Source of the DNA: Pleurodeles waltl
Lineage: Eukaryota > Chordata > Amphibia > Caudata > Salamandridae
DNA: 64,000 bases
NCBI RefSeq assembly: GCF_031143425.1
Contig: NC_090439.1
Coordinates: forward strand, 645,731,465 to 645,795,464
Direction of reading: 5' to 3'
Shown here: piece after piece, positions 56,189 to 64,000 of the stretch
Layout: each line of letters begins with the position of its first letter
Position numbering within the stretch: position 1 is the first letter of the stretch
Notes under the pieces: generated by a model
What the model was told of the DNA's origin: nothing
The model's input: the letters and a program-made list of their open reading frames with translations, nothing else
Database searches by the model: none
Position numbers and translations under genes: made by a program

Positions 56189-56825
56189 CAGTCAGCCATG
56201 GACTGTCCTTTAGGGTGGAGGGGCCCCACCCCCCACCTTTTGCCTCTCATGAAGAGAGCCAGTCAAGCTGACCAAAGGTCAGCCTCTCAGACACTCTTCA
56301 TTTTCACCTCAGGCAGCCAGGAGCGATACATGTACGATGTGCGCAGACATCTGGCTGCCTGAGCTGAACTTTGCTGGGCTGAAGAGGTGACAGCTCCTAT
56401 GGGCGTGACGTCCCCGGCTCAGCAAAGGTGCCTCGAGGCCCTTCCCCTCGGTGATGAGGGGAAGTGTCACCCATTGACTTCGACCTGGGCGCATCAGGTT
56501 AAAGCACCTGAAGCGCCAAGGGCGAGTGTCAATCAATGACACCTCATCACAGAGTGGGGTGGGGTCAGAAGTCTCACTGACCCCATCCCACTCTGTGACG
56601 AAGTTGGGACTGCTGCCTTTCCTCACTGGTTGACCTAAGGTCAGCAAGTGAGGGAAGGCAGCAGCCCCAACCCTCCTGGGATCTCCTTGCTGAAGTTAAG
56701 TGTGTGTGTTTTTTAAATGGATGTGCGTGCGTGCATGTGTGAATTAATGAGTGTGAGTGTGCTTCCCACCTGCCCCCTCCCTCCTAAAAGTACCAGCCAC
56801 CACTGATCTCAGTTATCCTGATAAA
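56189..56825. mobile_element. GC-rich hairpin-rich insert, hAT-like ends
   Basis: The stretch interrupts the old Gypsy element between RNase H and integrase. Ends 'cagtcagccatggactgtcctttagggtggagggg' and the complement of 'ccctccctcctaaaagtaccagccaccactg' are alike (CAGT..., then CTTTTAGG.GGGAGGGG), suggesting hAT-type inverted ends; a clean 8-bp target duplication was not found. The interior is a series of palindromes: ctcaggcagccag/ctggctgcctgag (about 56311-56367), cttcccctc/gaggggaag, cagagtgggg/ccccatcccactctg and gctgcctttcctcact/agtgagggaaggcagc. Confidence 0.55.
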
Positions 56826-58180
56826 CCCTTTTCACTATGCCAAGAGTGTAGTAAAATAAAATGCATAAAACTAGATCCTTCTCTGAGGCTTCCAGTCATT
56901 CACTCTCAGATATGGGGCCCACACACCCCTGGATAGCAGCAATTGTTGCAAAAACACACTCACCTTCAAGTTCATCATCCCTAGGTTAAGAGTAGTAAAC
57001 AAGACAGCTAGTCTACCCTAACGTTTTTACACCCTTGGATGTACTTCACTGTCACATTATACTCATGTAATTTGGACAAATGTGTCATTAGGCAGATACA
57101 GGCTTTCCCAAATCCTTTGCCACTTAATAAGTACACTGAAGGTTTGTGATCTGTAAATACATCAAATGCTGTTCCCCAAACATATGGTTTGTATTTTTGT
57201 ATCAGCCAAACTCATGCAACGGCTTCTCTCTATGGTACTGTAGTGTACCTCTACTTCCTTCTTCATCCTCAACACAAACCTCACTGTTTCCCTTTCCCTT
57301 CACCCATTACTCAAACACTGCACCTCTACCTCTCAAACTGGCATCCACAGTGATAAAAGATTTACCATTAGGTACTTAGGCATTCAGTATAGAGGCATTC
57401 ACCACCAAACTTTTCACTTTGTCAAACTCTTCATTTACCTGAGATGACCACTGAAATGCAGAACCTTTGTTGGGCAAGGATCTCATAGATGGTACTATTA
57501 ATTAGCACATACCCTGGAACAAACCGGCATAATATTCACACATGCCTAAAAAGGAGCACAAAGCATCTTTGTCACTATGAGGAGGTGCTTTAATGATGGC
57601 TTCCACATTGCTAAATTCTGGCTTGATACCATCTCCAGGCACGGTATGCCTTAGATATTCAACCTGTTGAATCACCATTTGACATTTTTCATGCTTAACT
57701 GTCATGCCCCTTTCCTTGAAAATATCTTATACTTGGTGTAAAATCTCAAGATGATGATCTTTAGTTTTGATGAAAATGAGAATATCATCTTGGAACACTT
57801 GAACATTGGGAATAGTTCCAACAAAAGCATCCATCATTTTCTGGAAAACGCTGCCCACTGATGCCAGGCCAGACAGCAGCCATAAATATTTAAATGCCCA
57901 AAAAGTGTGACAAATGTGGTAAGGGCTTGAGAGTCCTAACTCAGAGCAATCTGGTGGTAAGCAGCACGTAAATCTATTGTGGAAAAAGTTTAGATTTTCC
58001 AATATATCTTTCATCCCTTGTATGTGTGACAAAGGATGGTAGTCCACAAGAATGATCTGTTTAAAAGATCACAAATCAACACATGGTCTAAAATCGCCAG
58101 AGCATTTTCCTTTTTGTGAAAACGACTGGCGAAACCCAATCTGATAAGTCAGTGGGCTGAATTACTCCTTCAGAGCATAA
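56826..58180 (-). pseudogene. Older Gypsy element, RNase H and reverse transcriptase fragments
   Basis: The minus strand reads DHKPSVYLLSGKGFG (RNase H end, about 57160-57110), LGMCEYYAGLFQG and CQMVIQQVEYLRHTV (connection, 57705-57502), VFQDDILIF with the catalytic DD intact (about 57800) and SGLASVGSVFQKMM (58047-57727). Stops and frameshifts lie between, and the finger region is only traceable in pieces. Confidence 0.75.
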
Positions 58181-58185
58181 TTGGT

Positions 58186-58491
58186 CTAAAAGAGAATGAG
58201 ACAAACCTTATATATCACACATAGTGCATCTTTCTTGAGTTTAATTTTATGTTTGAAACCCCTGACAGTCTCAATTTCATTTTTGAACATGTTGAGAGAT
58301 TTGGACACCAATGCCTGAAAAACATCATCACCATTGGAACTAAAGGACAATAGAGGCAATTCTCCCAAAACTATAGGCGCATCACATCCTGGAAGCAGGT
58401 GGATGCCTAACTTAGCTAGGTCCACCCAACCCACAGTATTGCCTCTTTTACTGCCACATAAACCTTGGTCCAAATTTGTCTTCCCAGACAT
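58186..58491 (-). pseudogene. Older Gypsy element, protease-to-RT linker
   Basis: Frame with GSKRGNTVGWVDLAKLGIHLL, then FQALVSKSLNMFKNEIETVRGFKHKIKL, which parallels LNDFPKVFSGELGKLHGFKHKIKV in the younger element. The DSG protease box lies near 58630-58650 in broken form (DSGEPV on the minus strand). Confidence 0.7.
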
Positions 58492-58656
58492 TCTAAACTG
58501 GTTTGAAAATAGCCCAATAAATCTATGTCCTGTTCACAAACGCTTTTGGGCTTCTATCTGGTTTAAGTAACTTCATTGAATCAGACCATATTTTATAAAA
58601 TGTGGTGTCTGCTAAAAAGGTAACTGGTTCACCAGAGTCGTCTTAACCATCAATGG

Positions 58657-58866
58657 TCACTGACACCCTGGCCCTTTGATTTTCTTTTCTTTCCTTCCAA
58701 AGTCAGGAGTGTTGATAGTCAGCCAAACATTGGTGAACCTATCCATACACTCCTGCATATCTCGATCCTCAATCAGACTCACATTGCTGATCTTGACCTT
58801 GTCACCTTCACTCAGATTTTTGCAAACTGCTGGAAAATGACATATTTTCCGACAGTGGTTGGCCAA
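58657..58866 (-). pseudogene. Older Gypsy element, gag zinc-knuckle fragment
   Basis: The minus strand reads NHCRKICHFPAVCKN, matching CRNCGRLGHFAKVCQ of the younger element's second zinc knuckle. The frame is cut at about 58862 by the L2 LINE. The first knuckle resumes beyond the LINE at about 59710. Confidence 0.65.
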
Positions 58867-59709
58867 CAATGAAGGCCGTAGCCGACTGGATGAAGGACAG
58901 CAGACTGAAGCTGAACTCAGACAAGACGGAGGTCCTCATTCTCGGACCCACCCCATCAGCCTGGGACGACTCTTGGTGGCCCACTTCACTAGGCACAGCC
59001 CCGGAACCCACGGACCACGCACGCAACCTGGGGGTCATCCTCGACTCCACTCTCTCCATGACCAGGCAAGTCAACGCCGTCTCCGCATCCTGCTTCAACA
59101 CCCTCCGTATGCTCCGCAGGATCTTCAAATGGATCCCCCTCGACACGAGAAAAAACGTTACCCAGGCCCTCATCACCAACACACTCGACTACGGAAACGC
59201 CCTCTACTCAGGAACTACAAACAAGCTCCTGAGACGATTCCAACGCATCCAGAACGCCTCGGCCCGACTCATCCTCGATGTCCCCCGCCGCAGCCACATC
59301 ACACTCCACCTGAGAGGCCTGCACTGGCTCCCCATCAACAAAAAGATCAACTTCAAGCTCCTGATCCACGCACACAAAGCACTGCACAACACCGGACCCA
59401 CCTACCTCAACAACGACTCAGCTTCCACACCCCCACCCGAAGCCTCCGCTCAGCCAACCTCGCCCTCGCTACACTCCCTGCATCCGAAAAACCACCGCCG
59501 GTGGCAGATCCTTCTCCTACCTCGCCGCCAAAACCTGGAACACTCTCCCCACCATCCTACGACAGACCCAGGACCTGCTGGCCTTCAGAAGACTCCTCAA
59601 GACCTGGCTATTCGACCACTAGCACCCCCCCTCCCCAGCGCCTTGAGACCCTCGCGGGTATGTAGCGCGCTTTACAAATGCAGTGATTGATTGATTGATT
59701 GATTGATTG
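58862..59709 (+). mobile_element. 5'-truncated L2-type LINE with (TGAT)n tail
   Basis: One 273-codon frame (58869-59690) encodes the end of an L2/CR1-group reverse transcriptase: DWMKDSRLKLNSDKTEVLIL, NLGVILDSTLSM, ITNTLDYGNALYSG, LRRFQRIQNASARLILD and LRGLHWLPINKKINFKLL. The catalytic FxDD box is upstream of the truncation. The 3' end 'gtatgtagcgcgctttacaaatgcag' is followed by (TGAT)n from 59684, the standard L2 tail. The LINE sits inside the old Gypsy gag zinc-knuckle region and is young enough to keep the frame open almost to the end. Confidence 0.9.
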
Positions 59710-59922
59710 GTTATATTTCTTGCCCTGTGCAGGGCAAGATACCCTGTTCCTCAGTGCCCTTTGGAGCCCCACCTAAAATAAGTGTACAGATTCCAACTAG
59801 GTTTAACATTTGTAAAATTCACTGTACAAATTGGCCTTTTTGTGAAACATAACTAACTGGAGATGTACCCTCCTGGCATGAAATAACGTATGATGATAAA
59901 AATCGACCTTTCAGTATTTTTA
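59710..59922 (-). pseudogene. Older Gypsy element, gag remnant between two insertions
   Basis: The minus strand reads YFRWGSKGH, a stop, then YLALHRARN, which parallels CFRCGNSMH...CPALGVQCRN of the younger gag. This places it as the first zinc knuckle, continuing the fragment on the other side of the LINE. Cys residues are lost. The exact border with the Penelope-like element is not visible. Confidence 0.5.
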
Positions 59923-60718
59923 GCAGTATCTATCACTTCAATCAGAAGTAAATGCTCCTGGACCTTTCAGTAAATTAAGGGCAAAATTTATCAAATTAGA
60001 GAGATTAAAAAAGCAGGAGGTATCTAAGTGGTGGGATGGGGCTACGCTCAAACACTATATCAAGCTTAATAGAATACCCAGGGGTTTGAGGTCTCATTTA
60101 TTTCCCACATTTGATGACTTAGACTCAGATCTTTTGGACAGTTGGGAACAAGAGTTAATTTCCAGTTCGATGAGACTCATGAATATTCTAATTGAGAACT
60201 CCGAAAGGAAAGTGAACCTACTACAGAGAGATATTGAATGCTTAGAAACTGAGATTAAGGCTATGAATTTGGAAGAGGCAACCTCTAAAAACTATGCGAT
60301 TTTAAATGAAATTGTGAACCAACATCAGTTGGAGGTTACGAGGAGAAAATCCCGGAAACTGAAGCGGGACGAGCTTGACTACAGTAGAGGGAGAGTCTTT
60401 ACATTTTCTCGAAGATATGATCATTTAATTCAAAATATACAGAGTCAACAGTCCCAACGAATAAGTGCTCAGTCATCACTTAACAGTATTTCAGCTACTA
60501 GCAGTGAATCCAGTGACGTGTCTAGTGTCTCAGATCAGAATATATCAAGTGAACAGGGACCATCATCTTTTTTAGCCGAAGTACAAAGAATAAGACAAGG
60601 ACAGAGAGAAGTAAACAGACGTATAGAAGACCCCGGAAAACAAGGAGAAGTAAGAGAGGAGGGACCCAAAGAAACAAGAGTAGGGGTCCAAACCAGATCA
60701 TGGAACAGGCGCAAATGA
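59923..60718 (+). CDS. Penelope-like element ORF1, coiled-coil protein
   Basis: Open frame from just after a TAG near 59922 to TGA 60716-60718. The readable protein begins around APGPFSKLRAKFIKLERLKK, passes WWDGATLKHYIKLNRIPRGLR and SHLFPTFDDLDSDLL, then a long heptad-rich helix (about 60160-60330) and the basic segment RRKSRKLKRDELDYSRGRVF. Neptune-type Penelope elements of fish and amphibians carry a similar upstream frame of unknown role, perhaps RNA binding. No ATG is visible near the start, so the 5' end is truncated or lies in diverged sequence. It overlaps the reverse-transcriptase frame by 19 nt in a different frame. Confidence 0.7.
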
Positions 60719-62631
60719 ATAATATGGAGAAGAAGACAATTAGCATTGTCAACCTATCGGATGTAGAATTATCTGAACAGGCCAATGCATTACTCACTAA
60801 GGGGCTTGGTTTTTGCCCATTTAGTTCAGGGGATTTTCAAAGGACCAAAATAGACTTTTTCAAATATGTGAGGAGACTTAAACTTAGGAAACATTTCGGT
60901 ATGTCTAGTAGCACTTCTAACAGGGATATCCTTTCTTTGTGCACTAAAGATTATTACCCTCTTTCCATTCGGGACATACAGGATACAGCTGTACTGCTCT
61001 CTATTACAGACTTTGAACAGGATCCATCTATAGTTTCCAATATTTTGGATGACTTGGACATAATGCCTGATACTGTGTCAAGTGGTTTGAAATCCAAATC
61101 TAGATGGACGCCTGTCCTTAGTGGTGGTAATTGTGTGGATACTTTTTTCAAACTAGTGTGGCAGGACCTTCTTATAGCGGAAAACAAAAACAAGTTTTAC
61201 TATTACAATTGTCATAACAATTTGTCGGCTGGTGAACTTGAATGCCTTAAAAGTTTACGCACCAATAAGGACATTATAATTAGGGAGGCCAATAAGGGCG
61301 GCAATATTGTGGTTATGAATATTGCAGATTACGAATCTGAAATCATTAGACAGCTTAGCGATTCTGAATGCTATGAGCAGATTGAGAATAACCCTATACC
61401 TGCTCTCTCCAATAAAATTAACAACTATTTGAAACTTTGTTTTGATCAAAGATTGCTTAAGGAGGATGAATATATGTACTTACGGGTTTTCAGACCCAGA
61501 TATCCCTGTATTTACACGCTGCCTAAAATTCATAAAGACTCTCGCTCGCCTCCTGGCAGACCCATTGTATCTGGAATGGGTGGCCCGACTGAAAAACTAT
61601 CAGAGTATGTAGACATTTTTCTACAGTCTTTTGTCATCAATCTTCCTTCCTATATAAAGGATACCAAACACATCTTAGGTATACTTGGTGATATTACCTG
61701 GGAACAGGGCATGAAGTTAGTAACTCTGGATGTGACTTCATTGTACACCAGTATTAAGCACGATTTGGGTATGATAGCGATACGTCATTTTTTACATAAT
61801 CAATCAGCTAGTCTATACCAACACACTTCGATGATTTTAGATATGATTAGGTTGATTCTGGACAACAATTTTTTTCTCTTTAAGAATAAATGGTTTCGAC
61901 AAAAAAGAGGTGTTGCAATGGGATCCCGCTTTTCACCATCTTATGCGAATCTGTTTATGGGTTACCTCGAACAGAAATGGATATGGGGGCCTGAAGCAAG
62001 GACCTGGAACTCTAGTATTCTTTATTGGGGTCGATATATAGATGACTGTCTTATGATATGGACGGGGGACCTTATCCTATTGAATGAGTTTGTTAATTTC
62101 CTTAACTCGAACCAATTTAACATAAAGTTCACATGGGATTATAGTGAAACTTGTATATCCTTTTTGGATGTTGAACTTTTCATCCGCAACAACAAGATTG
62201 AAAGTCGTTTGTTTAGAAAAAGTACAGCCTGCAATTCCATACTGCACGCCAGTAGTGCACATCCGAAACACCAAATCCATTCCATTCCCTATGGTGAAAT
62301 GGTACGTGCCAGAAGGAATTGTAGTATTGATAATGATTTTATTAATACCATTCAAGATATGTCTTCTAGATTTGAGCTTCGAGGTTACCCTACAGATACT
62401 GTGACCAAAGCACGCAATAGAGTAGGTCGTTTGTCCCGGACTGACACTTTGAGAAACAGGGATAAAGTATCTGATAACAAAATAAGATGTATAGTCGATT
62501 ATACCCCGGCATCATCAGCCCTGCGTAACAGTATGAAGAAATATTGGCATATATTACGGGCTGATACTACTCTGAAGGGTTCACTATCTGAATCACCAAT
62601 GTTCACTTACCGTAGGGGCAGAACCCTCTAA
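60700..62631 (+). CDS. Penelope-like element reverse transcriptase (643 codons)
   Basis: Starts at ATG 60700 inside the end of ORF1. Motifs typical of Penelope-like reverse transcriptases appear in order: IREANKGGNIVVM, YTLPKIHKDSRSPPGRPIVS, TLDVTSLYTSI (motif A Asp), KRGVAMGSRFSPSYANLFM (motif B), YIDDCLMIW (catalytic motif C) and CISFLDVELF (motif D/E). The length and intact motifs suggest a recently active copy. The frame ends at TAA 62629-62631 where related elements read straight on into the endonuclease; the following coding is in the same frame. In the cell it copies the element's RNA at a nicked target. Confidence 0.93.
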   Translation: MEQAQMNNMEKKTISIVNLSDVELSEQANALLTKGLGFCPFSSGDFQRTKIDFFKYVRRLKLRKHFGMSSSTSNRDILSLCTKDYYPLSIRDIQDTAVLLSITDFEQDPSIVSNILDDLDIMPDTVSSGLKSKSRWTPVLSGGNCVDTFFKLVWQDLLIAENKNKFYYYNCHNNLSAGELECLKSLRTNKDIIIREANKGGNIVVMNIADYESEIIRQLSDSECYEQIENNPIPALSNKINNYLKLCFDQRLLKEDEYMYLRVFRPRYPCIYTLPKIHKDSRSPPGRPIVSGMGGPTEKLSEYVDIFLQSFVINLPSYIKDTKHILGILGDITWEQGMKLVTLDVTSLYTSIKHDLGMIAIRHFLHNQSASLYQHTSMILDMIRLILDNNFFLFKNKWFRQKRGVAMGSRFSPSYANLFMGYLEQKWIWGPEARTWNSSILYWGRYIDDCLMIWTGDLILLNEFVNFLNSNQFNIKFTWDYSETCISFLDVELFIRNNKIESRLFRKSTACNSILHASSAHPKHQIHSIPYGEMVRARRNCSIDNDFINTIQDMSSRFELRGYPTDTVTKARNRVGRLSRTDTLRNRDKVSDNKIRCIVDYTPASSALRNSMKKYWHILRADTTLKGSLSESPMFTYRRGRTL

Positions 62632-63144
62632 AATATTTTGTGTCCGAGCTATCCTACACGATTGCAACAAGAGAATTGGCTCTCAATCCACAGTAAGGGT
62701 TTCTTTAAGTGTGGTCGATGTGGTATGTGCAGGTTGAGCAGATCGGGGATCTCATCGTTTGAAAGTATGTCGGGTGAGAAATTTCATATTAACACCCACA
62801 TAACATGTGATAGTTGTTTCGTGATTTATATGATTATTTGTAAATGTGGTCTATACTATATTGGTAGTACAATTAGACCCTTGAAAGTGAGAATTAGTGA
62901 ACATTATAGGGCTTTGAAACACCTTGATGAACGCTATCCTATTGTTACACATATGAGTCAATGTTCTAGGCAGACTAAAGTACAGAACTTTGAATTCTTT
63001 GGTTTTGATTTGGTACATGCTAACTCTCGTGGTGGAAATAGAGAGTTACAATTAAGAAAGAGGGAATGCCTATGGATTCTTAAACTTAGAGCGGTGGAAA
63101 CAGGACTCAATTCGAACTACGAAATGGAATATTTCTTGGATTAG
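62632..63144 (+). CDS. Penelope-like element GIY-YIG endonuclease domain
   Basis: In frame with the reverse transcriptase after a single TAA. It contains a cysteine-rich linker, FKCGRCGMCRL, then HITCDSCFVIYMIICKCGLY, YYIGST (the YIG of GIY-YIG) and VRISEHYRAL with the catalytic Arg. The frame ends normally at TAG 63142-63144. The arrangement and the CxxCxxC linker fit the Neptune group of vertebrate Penelope-like elements. The domain nicks the target for priming. With the upstream TAA it would not be made as part of the fusion unless the stop is read through. Confidence 0.9.
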   Translation, partial: NILCPSYPTRLQQENWLSIHSKGFFKCGRCGMCRLSRSGISSFESMSGEKFHINTHITCDSCFVIYMIICKCGLYYIGSTIRPLKVRISEHYRALKHLDERYPIVTHMSQCSRQTKVQNFEFFGFDLVHANSRGGNRELQLRKRECLWILKLRAVETGLNSNYEMEYFLD

Positions 63145-64000
63145 TTATCTAATCAAATACATAAACTGTTGTGTTGTATTACTACTAATTATTGAACCAT
63201 GGAATATGGGTTATATTTTCAAATATTTGTAGTATATAGTTATACATATTTATGATATCGTGTATTCCATTTACACTTGTATAAGATGCTATTCCCAACT
63301 TGTCTTTGTTATAAACTATATTATTTTCTTTATTATGTAGTCTATTAGTTTGTAATACCTCGCATCCTGAATTGGGAGGTGGTCACCATGACGCGGACGT
63401 GCGTTTGACTGCAGGGTGATGGATACAGCCTTTCTGATCAGTTACATTTTTTTAATATAAAATTATGTATTTCAATTATTGTTACCTTTTGTGTAAATTG
63501 CATGGTTAATTGCTGTTCGTTTATAGTTTCTCACATTAATTAGCATTTTCATTGTGTTGTTTATGGACAATATGTCGTCTATTGTCATTGTGTTAACGTA
63601 TTATATATATTTGTCAATATATAGCGTCTCACTCTAAGATGGCGCCCGTGCTCTGCCGTAGGTTAGCAGTAGTGCTGATCTGTGGACGCGCTGTAATTCA
63701 CATGCGCGTACCAGTTTGCTTTAATAGCGTTTACCAATGGCGGCAGCGGTAAACGCTTATCGGGCAAACGCGGGACCGAATATTCGGACTCCTGCTCTTT
63801 GAAAAACTTATGTGGGTGAGTTTGAGAGGGGCATTATTATTTCAATTAAACCCCGTTTTGTCTGTAGTGGTGGTGACTTGAGTGCTATGTTTGATTATTT
63901 CAGGTTCATTTTAGGTTTTGAATGGATTTGCGAGCCTTATGTTTTGATGATAGTAGTTTGCGACGTACGGGTAGGTTATTTGAATATATTGCACTTTGGG
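63145..64000 (+). other. Penelope-like 3' flank and CpG-rich palindromic block
   Basis: 63145-63620 is AT-rich and may be the element's 3' untranslated region. 63625-63800 is suddenly CpG-rich and contains 'agcgtttacc..ggtaaacgct' (10-bp arms, about 63727-63757) and the 12-bp palindrome CCGAATATTCGG (about 63777-63788). It could be a terminal repeat of the Penelope-like element or a different insertion. No gene is seen to the window end. Confidence 0.4.

Noticed and set aside
58859..59665. 268-codon Pro/His-rich frame in the L2 element
   Set aside because: Shadow of the real L2 reverse-transcriptase frame (58869-59690) in another phase.

Overview
The window is vertebrate genomic DNA, most likely from a caudate amphibian (salamander or newt). 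It contains one cellular gene, a middle segment of the Src-family tyrosine kinase gene lyn on the + strand. Six coding exons are visible: second half of SH3 (6026-6124), start of SH2 (6236-6339), rest of SH2 (10122-10271), SH2-kinase linker plus glycine loop (12933-13085), kinase N-lobe (38802-38984) and hinge/alpha-D (46408-46484). All have AG/GT borders, conserved phases and the usual Src-family exon sizes. The upstream exons (N-terminus, first SH3 exon) and downstream exons (catalytic loop to C-terminal tail) lie outside the window. The introns measure 111 bp, 3.8 kb, 2.7 kb, 25.7 kb, 7.4 kb and more than 17.5 kb. The salamander assignment is an inference from giant, retroelement-packed introns and from the mix of Gypsy, L2, L1, Penelope-like, hAT and Harbinger-like repeats; no species marker was tested.

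Most of the rest is mobile DNA. Positions 1-5660 hold a short dispersed repeat, an L1 fragment, a Penelope-type remnant with a decayed hammerhead-like motif and part of a giant LTR. The SH2 introns hold a compound microsatellite, a repeat called R2 here, a tRNA-derived SINE and a 687-bp element built as a chain of hairpins. The 25.7-kb intron holds a longer R2 copy with an internal 488-bp tandem duplication, three small hAT-type elements, a 14-copy 39-bp minisatellite, a Gypsy remnant whose integrase precedes its reverse transcriptase (Gmr1-like order) with a 2.56-kb LTR, an L2 fragment, a decayed L1 (ORF1 and ORF2) and a Harbinger-like inverted-terminal-repeat element. The next intron holds a 2.4-kb solo LTR and an inverted R2 copy.

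Downstream of 46484 is a complete Mag-like Gypsy retrotransposon (47699-52867, minus strand) with matching 235-bp LTRs and a perfect 5-bp target duplication. It is followed by an older, broken relative (from 54456) that was later hit by a hairpin-rich hAT-like insert, an L2 LINE and a nearly intact Penelope-like element. The last carries a coiled-coil ORF1, a reverse transcriptase and a GIY-YIG endonuclease (about 59.92-63.14 kb).

The lyn exons are the only sequences here under evident protein-level constraint. The element genes work only in their own copying (gag, protease, reverse transcriptase, RNase H, integrase or endonuclease), and all but the youngest are broken. Long stretches between named features are decayed intronic sequence in which nothing could be assigned; these are listed.
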